The notes: a model not told the origin generated them from the letters alone. Shown: positions 1 through 9,388, numbered from the stretch's first letter. The stretch is 64,000 bases of DNA from Sphingobacterium hotanense (GCF_008274825.1 NZ_CP030848.1:1612001-1676000), one strand, 5' to 3'. A program made the numbers and translations.

Positions 1-2
1 AA

Positions 3-1520
3 AAGTTCCAGTTCGGCTTGTTTCCCAATTTAGGTTATGATAATGCGATGGACGCGTTAGCCGATGGTATGAAGTTTACTTCCAATACTCCAGGTAATGG
101 CACAGTCAATATCTTGATATCGAATGCAAATCAATTTTCCCCTGCGAGTGTAGGATTGAATTATTGGGGCTCGGGGTATGATAGAATTCGTCGTGTAAAC
201 GAATTTATTGGCGGACTAAAGACGAAGTCGCAATCAAGCGATGAAGAGAAGGTTAAATATGAAGCAGAAGCACGTTTCATCAGAGCGTATGCTTATTTCT
301 GGTTGGCGAAACTACACGGATCTGTCATCATTTTTAATGATATCGAACAATATGCTACGAAGGACAACCCGCGGTCTAGTGAAGAGGCGGTTTATGATTT
401 CATAATTGAAGATTTGGATTTCGCTGCAGCAAATTTACCGAACAGCAACAAGAGCGGACGCGCCGGAAAAGGAGCAGCCTATGCTTTACAATCGCGTGCA
501 GCACTATTTGCAGGTTCAATTGCAAAGAATGATAAGAAGCAATTTAATTCAGATCCTTTAACAGGGATAAATCAAGCGAAAGCAAATGCATATTTCACTA
601 AAGCTGCACAAGCTGCGCAAGCGACTATTGATTTGGGATTGTACGAGCTTGATGCCAACTTCCAGTCTATTTTTACAAATAAAAACACAAAAGAAGCTAT
701 TCTTCGTGTTGATTTCGTAGCTCCAACAGTTACGCATCAATATGATTTAGGATATGCTCCACCAAAAGACGCTTTAGGAAACACCTTGGTTTATGGCGTT
801 CCGACTGCGGAATTAGTGGATGAATTTGAGATGAAAGACGGTAGTAAGTTTTCATGGGATAATCCTGCACATGCAGCAGCGCCTTATGAAAACCGTGAGC
901 CGCGTTTCTATGCGAGTATTCTTTATAATGGTGCTACTTGGAAGGGGAGAACTATCAATACTAGCATCGCCGATGTGAATGAAGGTTTCATTCCATTTGG
1001 TCAACAAGGAGATCCGAAAAGGACGGTTACAGGTTATTATGCGAGAAAAATGTTGGATCCTAACAATACTACGTTTGTTGTTAACAAGAGTACGCAAAGT
1101 TGGATCGAGCTTCGTTTTGCTGAGGTATACTTAAACTTAGCGGAAGCGAAAGCACAATTGGGCGAATTCGCTGCTGCATCGACCGCTTTAACAGCCTTAC
1201 GTGAAAAGCGTGGCTTACCGGCAGCTTCGCTGCCAAATCTTGCTAAAGCAATGGAAGTGATAGAGCATGAGCGTACCGTAGAATTGGCGTTTGAAGGTCA
1301 CCGTTTTTGGGACTTACGCCGCTGGAGAAAGGCGCACATCGAACTTAATGGCAAGAAAATGACAGGGCATAAGCCTACACCAGATGGGGCGGGCTTTACT
1401 TACGAAGTTGTTCCAGCAGACGCTTCTGATCGTAGTTTCACGGGAAAATTATATTATTTACCAATTCCCGAGAGCGAAGTACAAGTTAATTTAGGTTTAA
1501 CACAAATTCAAGGTTGGTAA
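3..1520 (+). CDS. SusD/RagB-family nutrient-binding lipoprotein, 5' partial
   Basis: Outer-membrane glycan-binding partner of a SusC TonB-dependent transporter. The reading frame is open to the first bases of the window (codons AAG TTC CAG TTC GGC before the TTG at 18), so the N-terminus with its signal peptide and lipobox lies upstream; about 506 residues are visible, close to a full SusD. The family signature is clear: an N-terminal stretch with W-G-x-x-Y-D-x-I-R-R-V-N-E-F-I, TPR-like helices (EARFIRAYAYFWLAKLHG), the EHERTVELAFEGHRFWDLRRW motif region near residue 425 and the typical C-terminus YYLPIPESEVQVN...GW. The matching SusC should lie just upstream, outside the window. It is followed after 19 bases by a lipoprotein gene in the same direction, as expected for a polysaccharide utilisation operon. 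Family assignment is very secure; the substrate cannot be read from the sequence. Confidence 0.95.
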   Translation, partial: KFQFGLFPNLGYDNAMDALADGMKFTSNTPGNGTVNILISNANQFSPASVGLNYWGSGYDRIRRVNEFIGGLKTKSQSSDEEKVKYEAEARFIRAYAYFWLAKLHGSVIIFNDIEQYATKDNPRSSEEAVYDFIIEDLDFAAANLPNSNKSGRAGKGAAYALQSRAALFAGSIAKNDKKQFNSDPLTGINQAKANAYFTKAAQAAQATIDLGLYELDANFQSIFTNKNTKEAILRVDFVAPTVTHQYDLGYAPPKDALGNTLVYGVPTAELVDEFEMKDGSKFSWDNPAHAAAPYENREPRFYASILYNGATWKGRTINTSIADVNEGFIPFGQQGDPKRTVTGYYARKMLDPNNTTFVVNKSTQSWIELRFAEVYLNLAEAKAQLGEFAAASTALTALREKRGLPAASLPNLAKAMEVIEHERTVELAFEGHRFWDLRRWRKAHIELNGKKMTGHKPTPDGAGFTYEVVPADASDRSFTGKLYYLPIPESEVQVNLGLTQIQGW

Positions 1521-1539
1521 TCTTTAACCAGTAAAAATT

Positions 1540-3216
1540 ATGAAAAAGATTATAAGATATACACTGGCAGGCCTATTATTAGCCGTGACATTCAGTTCTT
1601 GTCAAAAGCCAGATTATGTGGAGCCGAACGATAAGTCTGAAATTGCGGATTTTTATGCAACATTAGATGGTTCCGGGCGCGAAAGGTTATTCAATAGCCG
1701 TATTAGCAATGATACAGTTTATGTGGACATTGATTACTATTATCCTATCAATTCGGACGATGAAGTTGACTTGTCAAAGGTTCTATTAAAGGCTTCTATT
1801 CCGGTGGATTCGCGTATTGAACCATCATTAGAAGGCATTTCGGATTTAACAAAACCAATCAATATTTCAGTGATCGCTGGAGATGGGTCATCTAAACAAT
1901 ATGTGATTGTTGCCAACAAAAAAGGTAATACGGATATTGTTAGAGCGAGCATTAATTTTGAAGATCAGACGGGTGTTCCGCAAGAGGTTGATGCTATTAT
2001 AGTTGGTAATGTGGTGAATTTCTCCATTGTTCCAGGTACGCAGTTGGTGAATCCAAAACTTACTTATTCACTAAACAAACATGCGCAGGGTTCCATTACG
2101 AATGGATCGACAATTAATTTAGCTACTGATCTGCCATTTACGGTAACTTCTGCGGGCGACGCCAAGCGCACTTACAGTCTAAAAGCTGTTGATGCTGTGA
2201 AGCTTCCGAAAGGAATTCGTGCAAACAGTGCTAAGATTATGTTCGCTAAGAAACTGAATGCTGATTTAGGGATTACCGTGAATAATATGACCAATAGTTT
2301 AGCGGTTGTGGGTAAGCATTTGGTATTGAATACAAGAGGTGAAAACTCGCTTTACATCAATGCCTTTACAGGAGAGAAGATAGGAGCAATAGAACTAGGC
2401 GATAAAAAAGGAGGTTTAAAGAATTTTAATAATACGTCTGATGATGCGGGTAATTTCTTCTTGAACAATCTAGTTCCTAATGACGGCAATGTATTCAAGT
2501 TGTATAGAGCAACTTCAGTTGATGCTCCATTGGTGCCTTATATCGAATGGGATGCTGCTGGTAAAAAGTTAGGAAGAAGGGTTTCCATTATTGGTGATGT
2601 AACGAAGAATGCACTGATTACTGCGCCGTTCCACGGCGAAGGGGATAAAACCTTTGCTCGTTGGCAAGTAACTAACGGTGCGTTGGTATCCAATACGCCT
2701 ACCATCGTAACGATAAGTGATTACCAATGGTCGAATAATAATATCGATATCATTTATACAAATCCATTAGATCCAACAAACGAATACTACGGCGTAGGTT
2801 ATTCGGACAATAGACTAGCGCGTTTCAACGGAGTGACTAATTCAGTTGCTGCTAATCTGGAAAGACTGGAGCCTAACTTTATCGCAAACTCAGTAGACTT
2901 TATCAATTTCAATAACGGTAAGTATGTTGCTTACAACCATATCAACAGTTTTGATTGGGGATCTGCGGATCAGGTTTTCTTGATTGATACAGAAGGAGGA
3001 TTCTCTGGAAATCCATCTTTGGCAACAACGCCTGGTTTAGTTTGGGCAGCGCCTAAAGGTACCTACGGTCGGAGCGGGACACTCCAACCAGCAAATGCAA
3101 ATGGTACAGGTGATGTCATTATGGCTGTATCGGACAATGGATTCTATCTATACTTATACTTTATGTTCACTAACGGTTATGTAGTTGGTGTTCAGTATGA
3201 CTGTGTGGATTTATAA
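1540..3216 (+). CDS. Surface lipoprotein, DUF5018-like
   Basis: A 558-residue exported lipoprotein: basic N-terminus, hydrophobic stretch, then the lipobox SSC near residue 21. The N-terminal 200 residues look like repeated beta-sandwich units of the kind found in DUF5018-type Bacteroidota proteins (strand patterns such as SKQYVIVANKKG and KRTYSLKAVD, each closing a domain). The C-terminal 340 residues have alternating short beta-strands and many Asn/Gly turns, compatible with a propeller or carbohydrate-binding fold. It lies directly behind susD with a 19-base gap, the usual place for a surface glycan-binding protein (SusE/SusF-like role) in such loci. Role is inferred from position; the DUF5018 resemblance is from memory of the family pattern and is moderate. 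Confidence 0.7.
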   Translation: MKKIIRYTLAGLLLAVTFSSCQKPDYVEPNDKSEIADFYATLDGSGRERLFNSRISNDTVYVDIDYYYPINSDDEVDLSKVLLKASIPVDSRIEPSLEGISDLTKPINISVIAGDGSSKQYVIVANKKGNTDIVRASINFEDQTGVPQEVDAIIVGNVVNFSIVPGTQLVNPKLTYSLNKHAQGSITNGSTINLATDLPFTVTSAGDAKRTYSLKAVDAVKLPKGIRANSAKIMFAKKLNADLGITVNNMTNSLAVVGKHLVLNTRGENSLYINAFTGEKIGAIELGDKKGGLKNFNNTSDDAGNFFLNNLVPNDGNVFKLYRATSVDAPLVPYIEWDAAGKKLGRRVSIIGDVTKNALITAPFHGEGDKTFARWQVTNGALVSNTPTIVTISDYQWSNNNIDIIYTNPLDPTNEYYGVGYSDNRLARFNGVTNSVAANLERLEPNFIANSVDFINFNNGKYVAYNHINSFDWGSADQVFLIDTEGGFSGNPSLATTPGLVWAAPKGTYGRSGTLQPANANGTGDVIMAVSDNGFYLYLYFMFTNGYVVGVQYDCVDL

Positions 3217-3235
3217 GAGAACGGATTATTTAGCT

Positions 3236-3265
3236 ATTAGCAGCAATGTGCTCATTGCTGCTAAT
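3236..3265 (+). promoter_or_regulatory. Intercistronic hairpin in the glycan operon
   Basis: Perfect 13-bp inverted repeat, ATTAGCAGCAATG (3236-3248) and CATTGCTGCTAAT (3253-3265), with a 4-base loop in the 65-base gap between the SusE-like lipoprotein and the next gene. No T-tract follows, so it is more likely an mRNA-processing or stabilising stem that sets unequal expression along the operon than a full terminator. Confidence 0.5.
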
Positions 3266-3281
3266 TTAAAGGAATTGAAAT

Positions 3282-4676
3282 ATGAAATGGAAATCAATAT
3301 TCGCAGCCTTAGCAATCGTTGCTTTTGGTTCTTGTTCCAAGGATTCTGGCGGAGAAACTCCGATAGAAAAACCAGATCCTGAGACACCTCCAACCAATGA
3401 AACCGGCAAGCAAGTCTTAGTATGGGTCGACGCTAGATCGAATGTATTTGGTACTTACGGGAAGTTCAATAGTAAAGAGGAGATCATCAAAATACTGGAT
3501 ATCCTAAAGGATTGTGGTGTAACGGGCTTGGTTATCGATGTTAAACCGAGTTCGGGATATACGATGTACAATAGTACCTATGCCAAAGAATTTACAAATT
3601 TAGACGGGAAAACCAAGCCCATGGACTACGTTGAATTCGTGATTACAGAAGCTAAAAAGCGTGAAATGAAAGCGTATCTGTCTATTGTCACCTTCGTTGA
3701 GGGAGACGGCAGTAGAAAAATCGGGCATGCGTTTGACAATGCGGATTTTAAAGAAAAGTATGAGTCTATCGTTGTAAAAAACACGCAGGGGCAGCTAGGA
3801 AGAATTTCGGAAACAGGTAAGAATATATTTGTCAATCCCGCACAACCGGAGGTCCAAGATAGAGTACTCAATATGATTAAGGAAATCGCAGGTAAATTCG
3901 ACCTTGATGGACTGATGCTAGATTACGCTCGTTATACGGATATCAATGCTGACTTCTCAGACTATAGTAAACAGCAGTTTATTGCCTTCATGAAGGAAAA
4001 ATATAACGATACCCAAGCGGAAAAGATGAACTTTCCAACTGATATCGTGAGTTCTTGGAAGGAACAGTCTGGTCAACTATTACCAAACACAACAGGTAAG
4101 TATTATAAACAATGGCTAGTTTATAGAACCAGTGTCATCCAGGAGTTTGTTAAGAAGGCTCGACAAGCTGTTAAATCAGTGAAACCGGATGTACAGTTTG
4201 GTGCATATGTAGGAGCTTGGTATACGACTTATTATCAAGTGGGAGTAAATTGGGCGAGCAAGGATTACGATCCTTTTCAAGATTTTGATTTGCGTTTCGA
4301 CTGGGCGTATCCAGGCTACGGTGCTACAGGTTATTTTGAAGAGCTAGATATGTTGATGACTGGAAACTATTTTACGCAAATTCGTTTAGCAGATAATCCT
4401 GCGACAGCAAGCTTGAAATACCATTGGTGGAGTATTGAAGGATCGCTCAATGGAATAGACTATATCACAAAGAAAAAAGCACCGATTTATGGAAGTATTG
4501 ATGTCGGCAATGTGAATTATGCAAATAAGCAAGAAATCAGTAAAGCCATAAAGTATATTCTATCGAGAACGTCGGGAGGGGTAATGCTTTTTGATGTGGT
4601 TCATATGTATGCCCCACAATATAATATGTTAAAGCAAGAGTTGTTTGATGCCGTTAAAGAAGGTGTAAAGAATTAA
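3282..4676 (+). CDS. GHL-type TIM-barrel glycosidase-like lipoprotein
   Basis: A 464-residue lipoprotein (lipobox GSC at about residue 18, then a Pro/Glu/Thr-rich linker to residue 42). The rest is a TIM-barrel of the glycosyl-hydrolase-like GHL10/DUF187 type: a first strand LVWVDAR, a second GLVIDVKPSSG, and the diagnostic strand with putative catalytic acid FDLDGLMLDYARY (residues about 206-218), followed by GAYVGAWY and SGGVMLFDVVHMY near the C-terminus. These proteins belong to the broad clan that includes the GHL domain of PgaB-type hydrolases. It is a likely surface glycan hydrolase for the polymer handled by the SusD protein. The next gene is a tandem paralogue 9 bases downstream. Exact linkage specificity is unknown. 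Confidence 0.75.
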   Translation: MKWKSIFAALAIVAFGSCSKDSGGETPIEKPDPETPPTNETGKQVLVWVDARSNVFGTYGKFNSKEEIIKILDILKDCGVTGLVIDVKPSSGYTMYNSTYAKEFTNLDGKTKPMDYVEFVITEAKKREMKAYLSIVTFVEGDGSRKIGHAFDNADFKEKYESIVVKNTQGQLGRISETGKNIFVNPAQPEVQDRVLNMIKEIAGKFDLDGLMLDYARYTDINADFSDYSKQQFIAFMKEKYNDTQAEKMNFPTDIVSSWKEQSGQLLPNTTGKYYKQWLVYRTSVIQEFVKKARQAVKSVKPDVQFGAYVGAWYTTYYQVGVNWASKDYDPFQDFDLRFDWAYPGYGATGYFEELDMLMTGNYFTQIRLADNPATASLKYHWWSIEGSLNGIDYITKKKAPIYGSIDVGNVNYANKQEISKAIKYILSRTSGGVMLFDVVHMYAPQYNMLKQELFDAVKEGVKN

Positions 4677-4685
4677 GAAGAAAAC

Positions 4686-5999
4686 ATGAGAATAGTTAGT
4701 ATAGCCTTTATTTTATCAATATTATTTAGTTCCTGTGTAATTAAAAAGGAACAGGCGATCAAGGAAAAGCCGTTTATCGATCGGAATATCCTTTGGTTTG
4801 ACGCTACGGCAAACTTCGATCGATTCTGCCATAAGGATTCTATTATTTACTATTTGAAGAAATCCAAAGAAGTCGGTGTAACTGATATCGTGGTAGATGT
4901 TAAACCTATAACGGGAGAGGTTCTTTACCCAAGTAAGATTGCGCCAGTGATGACATCATGGGGCGAATCGAAGACTAAGAAGGACCTTTCGTGGGATATG
5001 TTGAACTATTTTATTGAACAAGGACATCAATTAGGATTAAAGATTCATGCCTCGACGAATGTTTTTGTGGCTGGTCATAATTTCTTTGATAGAGGCGTTG
5101 TATATGACGATGCTAGTAAAGCGCATTGGCGTACGACATCTTATTTGCCTACAGGTTTTAAGTTGATTACGGATCAGAAGAATAAATACTCTGCGATGAT
5201 CAATCCTGTATTAGAAGAAGTACGTCAGTACGAACTTTCGATTCTTAAGGAATTGGTAGCCATGTATCCGAAGTTGGACGGCATTATCCTCGATCGTGTT
5301 AGATTCGACAATCTGAATGCTGATTTCTCTGATGCAAGTAGAAAAGCCTTTGAGAATTATTTAGGTAGACCATTAGCAAAATTTCCTGCAGATATCTACG
5401 AATATCAGGGAGAGAAACGCGTTGATGGTGTTCATTTCCAAGACTGGCTGACTTGGAGAGCGAAGATTATACATGATTTTATTTACGAAGCTCGCGAAGA
5501 GTTGAAGAACATCAACCCCAATATTGTATTTGGAGACTATACAGGTTCTTGGTATCCACTATACTATGACGTTGGTGTCAATTTCGCTAGTAAAAAATAT
5601 GATCCATCAAAGGAGTTCGCATGGGCATCGTCAGAATATAAGAACTATGCCTACGCGGATGCACTTGACTTGTTTACTACCGGCAATTACTATTTCGAAG
5701 TTGAAAAGTCTGAGATCAAAAAGAAAACTGATGAGAAACAATTAGAGTCGGGACTGACAGTTGCGCAGGAAGATTGGTATACAGTAGAAGGTTCTGCTGA
5801 ATTAGTTAACCGTGTAACAATGGGAGAGACCCCAGTCTATGCAGGACTCTATGTTGAACAATACAAGGGTCATCCAGAGCAGTTTGTAAAAGCTTTGAAG
5901 ATGTGTAGAGCTAAATCTGAAGGTTCCATGATCTTTGACATCGTCCATGTTATCAATTACGGATGGTGGGATTATTTAAAAGAAGGGTTAAAAAAATAA
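4686..5999 (+). CDS. Second GHL-type TIM-barrel glycosidase-like lipoprotein
   Basis: A 437-residue paralogue of the preceding gene. Lipobox SSC at residue 17, then strands ILWFDATANF and DIVVDVKPITGEVLYP, the catalytic-type strand KLDGIILDRVRFD (about residues 195-207), GDYTGSWYPLYYDVGVNFASKKYDP and the C-terminal SEGSMIFDIVHVINY. Conservation of the DGxxLDxxR motif and of the G-x-W-Y...GVN-ASK-YDP block between the two neighbours shows a tandem duplication followed by divergence. It probably acts on the same glycan with a different cleavage site or substitution pattern; that is inference. The gap to the upstream stop is 9 bases, indicating co-transcription. Confidence 0.72.
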   Translation: MRIVSIAFILSILFSSCVIKKEQAIKEKPFIDRNILWFDATANFDRFCHKDSIIYYLKKSKEVGVTDIVVDVKPITGEVLYPSKIAPVMTSWGESKTKKDLSWDMLNYFIEQGHQLGLKIHASTNVFVAGHNFFDRGVVYDDASKAHWRTTSYLPTGFKLITDQKNKYSAMINPVLEEVRQYELSILKELVAMYPKLDGIILDRVRFDNLNADFSDASRKAFENYLGRPLAKFPADIYEYQGEKRVDGVHFQDWLTWRAKIIHDFIYEAREELKNINPNIVFGDYTGSWYPLYYDVGVNFASKKYDPSKEFAWASSEYKNYAYADALDLFTTGNYYFEVEKSEIKKKTDEKQLESGLTVAQEDWYTVEGSAELVNRVTMGETPVYAGLYVEQYKGHPEQFVKALKMCRAKSEGSMIFDIVHVINYGWWDYLKEGLKK

Positions 6000-6008
6000 A
6001 ATATAAAT

Positions 6009-7187
6009 ATGCTAAGAAGATTTATCGCATTACTTGCTATTCCGTTCTTGTTCCAGCAGGCATCTGTGGCACAAGAAAACTTATCCGCAATTTCCAAAAC
6101 GCTTAGAGCTGCAAAGGAAGGAGAGACTGTTATCCTTAAGGATTTTTTGAAACCAGATTTTAAGAAGATTGCTTTCAAGCAAACTGTTACTCCAGGTCCT
6201 CAGTTTTTGATCTCTGACGATCCAGAATATATCCGTATTCCGGAAGCTATTGCCATGCAGGAACAAGTTGCTCCAGGGGCAGTAAGACTTTATGTTTACA
6301 ATGTCAATGGTGTGAAAGAGCCGACGCAGATTCCCAGAAAAATCAATGCAGTGATTAAGAACTTAGGTAAAGAAGATATGCATTTGAGAATGCTGAAGTT
6401 TTCTTCACAAGCCCCAAGCACCAATTATTTTAAAATTGGAAAGCAAGGCTTAGAAGACTATTTCAAGTCGGAGGAAGTAGATATGGTTAAAGTCATCAAG
6501 CCCGGGCAAGTCGTTCCTATTGATGATCAAATGGAGAAGCAAATCGCAAAGTATGATGAGCTAGTGCATGGTATTTACGAATTTGTAGTTGATCAGCCGG
6601 CGCTCATATCTGTCGTGCAGACCTCACCTGAGCAAAATACAGCAGAAGCATTCTCCAAAATCGATACTATTATTCCGTTCAGCCATGTAAATGCCGGTCG
6701 CGGGATATTCCCAGTGTCAAATTACAAGATTGTAAGTGCTGATACTATAGATACCAAACAAGGTGTACAACAGCTAATTATCGCTGATGGCGAAGATGAT
6801 CCATGGATTACTGGAACGATAGGAGCAGATAAGCAACCTGCAAAGAACGCGGGTAACTACGGGGTGTTGTATGATACAAACATCAAGTGGAAAAGCACAG
6901 ATGGAAAAGGATTAGCCTTAATTACTTGGAATAGCCGTTCCGCTGATAATCAATGGTGCGGTGGTATGGGATTGACAATGGAAGTATATGATGCGCAGGG
7001 TAAAAAGTCTGTAAATCAATATCCATCGAATCAGTTAGTGACGAGAGCAGCACCGGAAGCTATTTTAATTAAGATCTATAAACCAGATCCAAGCAAAGAG
7101 ATACAGGAGATCAATTTTACCTATTCTCCTCCAGGAGCATCTTGCTTACCAACACCGATGATTTTAGTCCCAATAGATTTAAAATAA
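6009..7187 (+). CDS. Secreted protein of unknown function in the glycan operon
   Basis: A 392-residue protein with a Sec signal peptide (LLAIPFLFQQASVAQ, cleavage after the AQ at about residue 22) and no lipobox, so it is probably periplasmic. I do not recognise the family. Visible features are a strand-rich N-terminal half with FLISDDPEYIRIPE and RLYVYNVNGV, a central EFVVDQPALISVVQTSP, and a C-terminal half with GNYGVLYDTNIKW and LALITWNSRSADNQWCGGMGLTMEVYD, ending in a proline-rich tail. The composition suggests two beta-sandwich domains. It starts 9 bases after the second GHL gene, so it is almost certainly part of the same transcript. It may be a glycan-binding or accessory protein; no enzymatic motif is evident. 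Confidence 0.6.
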   Translation: MLRRFIALLAIPFLFQQASVAQENLSAISKTLRAAKEGETVILKDFLKPDFKKIAFKQTVTPGPQFLISDDPEYIRIPEAIAMQEQVAPGAVRLYVYNVNGVKEPTQIPRKINAVIKNLGKEDMHLRMLKFSSQAPSTNYFKIGKQGLEDYFKSEEVDMVKVIKPGQVVPIDDQMEKQIAKYDELVHGIYEFVVDQPALISVVQTSPEQNTAEAFSKIDTIIPFSHVNAGRGIFPVSNYKIVSADTIDTKQGVQQLIIADGEDDPWITGTIGADKQPAKNAGNYGVLYDTNIKWKSTDGKGLALITWNSRSADNQWCGGMGLTMEVYDAQGKKSVNQYPSNQLVTRAAPEAILIKIYKPDPSKEIQEINFTYSPPGASCLPTPMILVPIDLK

Positions 7188-7213
7188 ACGACAGGTACAT
7201 CAACTAAACCGGT

Positions 7214-7238
7214 ACTGTTGCTGCGCTGCAGCAGCAGT
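7214..7238 (+). promoter_or_regulatory. Intercistronic hairpin
   Basis: Arms ACTGTTGCTGC (7214-7224) and GCAGCAGCAGT (7228-7238) pair over 11 bp with one G-U, and a 3-base loop. It sits in the 78-base gap before the acyltransferase gene and has no T-tract. Like the hairpin at 3236-3265 it contains a GCTGC/GCAGC core, suggesting an operon-internal processing or attenuation stem. Confidence 0.45.
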
Positions 7239-7265
7239 GCTTTATAGGAATTACGAATTAAAATT

Positions 7266-8678
7266 GTGAATACGTCTCAGAAAAAGTATAGAAATCTCAG
7301 TATAGATCTGTTAAGAGGATTGGCGATTGTCGGGATGGTCATAGCTGCGGTTATACCATGGACAGCTGAATTTCCAGGATGGATGTATCATGCTCAGGTT
7401 GGTCCACCGGACTTTAAGTTCAACCCTGATCGACCAGGCATTACTTGGGTCGATTTGGTGTTTCCTTTTTTTCTATTTTCAATGGGTGCGGCATTCCCGT
7501 TTGCCCTCAAGAAATCTTTGGAAGCACGGCAATATGCGTCTATTACAAAGATCGTGCTTCGGAGGGGATTGCTATTATTGGTCTTTTCGATTGCACTAGC
7601 CTACCTAACACCTGATAATTTAACAGGAAACAACATTGTAAACTATCTATCAGCGTTAGCTGCTTTCGGTGCCTTTTTCTTGTTATTTATGCGCTTTGAA
7701 GGCAAAGCCTTTAAAAAATACGGGTTGCAAATATTGGGATTTCTAATGCTTACAGCCTTAGCATATTATCATAGTGAGGTCATTGGCAATACTTTTCATA
7801 AGGAAAAGAGCAATATAATTATACTCGTTCTAGCAAACATGGCGGTGTTTGGGACACTGTTATGGGTGCTTTCCGCAAATAGCATTTATCTAAGAATCGC
7901 CATCTTAGTTTGTTTTATGGGCGTTTGGTTTAGCAAGGATATTGCAGGTAGCTGGACATCCGCGATATGGAACTTTCATCCGAAACTACATTGGTTCTAC
8001 AACTTCGCATACTTGAAATATCTGTGCATCGTATTGCCCGGCTCTATTTTAGGGGATCTCATCTGGAAGAATAGAGAGATTTTTCAAAGGGAATTCACAG
8101 CTTCCGAACGGAAAGCAACATTGATTTTAGGACTGCTATCTTTTCTTTTCGTCGCTTTTCATGTCCTGTGTTTATACGAGCGCTGGATTACTGTAGACTT
8201 AGTGGGACACGTAGCGTTCGGTATACTTTTTTATTATTTCCTGAAGGATAAAAATGAGGATAAAATTGTTTTCTATAAACAGTTAGTTTTCTGTGGTTTT
8301 ATTTTTTCAACAGTAGGGCTGTTCTTCGAACCACTTGATGGCGGCATAAAAAAGGATCCTTCTTCATTTAGCTATTGGTTTATAACAAGTGGACTAGCTT
8401 TTTTATTTTATTTGACCTGTGATTATCTAGTGACTTTCTGTGAGAACAATATTGTAGTAAAGTCTTTGGTTCGATGCGGTCAAAACCCGATGATCGCTTA
8501 TAGTGTTTCAGCGTTCTTTATCACACCTATTTTGGGACTCTTGCACATCCTTCCTTGGTTAGATCAGTTGGCTGTAAGCAGTCCATATCTAGGGCTCATT
8601 AAAACAACGGTTTTTATAATCCTAATGATTGCTATTACCGGTTACTGTACAAAGAAGCAATGGTTTTGGCGTTCATAA
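7266..8678 (+). CDS. HGSNAT/DUF5009-type membrane acyltransferase
   Basis: A 470-residue polytopic membrane protein beginning at a GTG codon. The N-terminal motif R-N-L-S-I-D-L-L-R-G-L-A-I-V-G-M-V and the block GITWVDLVFPFFLFSMGAAFPFAL are typical of the DUF5009 / heparan-alpha-glucosaminide N-acetyltransferase-like family (related to YeiB and other acyltransferases). About ten membrane spans follow, with a C-terminal GQNPMIAYSV motif. Human HGSNAT moves acetyl from cytosolic acetyl-CoA to glucosamine across a membrane; bacterial relatives are common in polysaccharide loci. Here it probably modifies or prepares an amino sugar of the imported glycan. It lies between the secreted unknown protein and two esterases, suggesting an acylation/deacylation theme. 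The family is secure, the acceptor unknown. Confidence 0.8.
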   Translation: MNTSQKKYRNLSIDLLRGLAIVGMVIAAVIPWTAEFPGWMYHAQVGPPDFKFNPDRPGITWVDLVFPFFLFSMGAAFPFALKKSLEARQYASITKIVLRRGLLLLVFSIALAYLTPDNLTGNNIVNYLSALAAFGAFFLLFMRFEGKAFKKYGLQILGFLMLTALAYYHSEVIGNTFHKEKSNIIILVLANMAVFGTLLWVLSANSIYLRIAILVCFMGVWFSKDIAGSWTSAIWNFHPKLHWFYNFAYLKYLCIVLPGSILGDLIWKNREIFQREFTASERKATLILGLLSFLFVAFHVLCLYERWITVDLVGHVAFGILFYYFLKDKNEDKIVFYKQLVFCGFIFSTVGLFFEPLDGGIKKDPSSFSYWFITSGLAFLFYLTCDYLVTFCENNIVVKSLVRCGQNPMIAYSVSAFFITPILGLLHILPWLDQLAVSSPYLGLIKTTVFIILMIAITGYCTKKQWFWRS

Positions 8679-8709
8679 TACAATAATATACACATTAACG
8701 AAACAACAA

Positions 8710-9387
8710 ATGAAGTTAAGATATCTTAGTTTACTCCTGCTAGGTTTGTCTAGTAAAAACTTAAATGCGCAGGTAGCCATCGACAGTAATTATGTGTTCT
8801 CTGGATATACTGAGCGGTTAGCATTATTTAACAAAATGCCCGTAAAGAAAGGGGCAGTAATCTTTCTAGGGGATAGCTTGACGGAAGCAGGACGCTGGGA
8901 AGATATCGCGCCTGAACTACCCATTCTAAACCGAGGTATTAGTGGAGACATCTCCTTTGGGGTTGTCGCTCGACTGGAAGAAATTATACGTCATCAACCA
9001 AAGAAGTTATTTGTAATGATTGGCGTCAATGATCTGAAAAGAAATGTACCGGTTTCTAATATTTTGGAAAATTATCGTAAGATCATAAAAAGGGTACAGG
9101 CAGAGTCTCCTAAAACGAAGATTTATTTGAGCAGTCTTATGCCTATAAATGATGCGAAATTGATAGAGGCATTTAAGCAAGTACGGAATGAAGATATTCT
9201 GAAGATCAATGCTGAATTGACGCAGATTGCTGTGAAAAACAAGAATGTAACGTTCGTAGACCTGTATCCTGTCATAGCGGATGAAAAAGGACAGCTTAAA
9301 GCAGAGATAACTCCTGATGGAATCCACCTAGAAGTTGCAGCATATATTCCTTACATCAACTATCTAAAATCTAAAAAATACTTATAA
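8710..9387 (+). CDS. SGNH/GDSL-family esterase, secreted
   Basis: A 225-residue SGNH hydrolase, probably a periplasmic carbohydrate acyl-esterase. I place the start at the ATG at 8710, which gives a clean signal peptide (LRYLSLLLLGLSSKNLNAQ); the open frame extends upstream to 8629 but that part overlaps the acyltransferase gene. Block I is FLGDSLTEAGRW (nucleophile Ser), block II GISGDISFG, block III MIGVNDL and block V DGIHL with catalytic Asp/His, so all four SGNH residues are present. A paralogue follows 1 base later. Proximity to amino-sugar-type enzymes suggests removal of O-acetyl groups from a sugar. Confidence 0.85.
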   Translation: MKLRYLSLLLLGLSSKNLNAQVAIDSNYVFSGYTERLALFNKMPVKKGAVIFLGDSLTEAGRWEDIAPELPILNRGISGDISFGVVARLEEIIRHQPKKLFVMIGVNDLKRNVPVSNILENYRKIIKRVQAESPKTKIYLSSLMPINDAKLIEAFKQVRNEDILKINAELTQIAVKNKNVTFVDLYPVIADEKGQLKAEITPDGIHLEVAAYIPYINYLKSKKYL

Positions 9388-9388
9388 T

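Noticed and set aside
3185..3382. Small frame overlapping the ends of two operon genes
   Set aside because: It overlaps the DUF5018-like and GHL genes and the intercistronic hairpin, has no RBS and no coding character.
8629..8709. Longer start for the first SGNH esterase
   Set aside because: The extension overlaps the end of the acyltransferase gene and would bury the signal peptide that begins at 8710.
9007..9327. 106-residue frame on the - strand inside the SGNH esterase gene
   Set aside because: Antisense shadow of a conserved gene; no RBS and no recognisable protein features.
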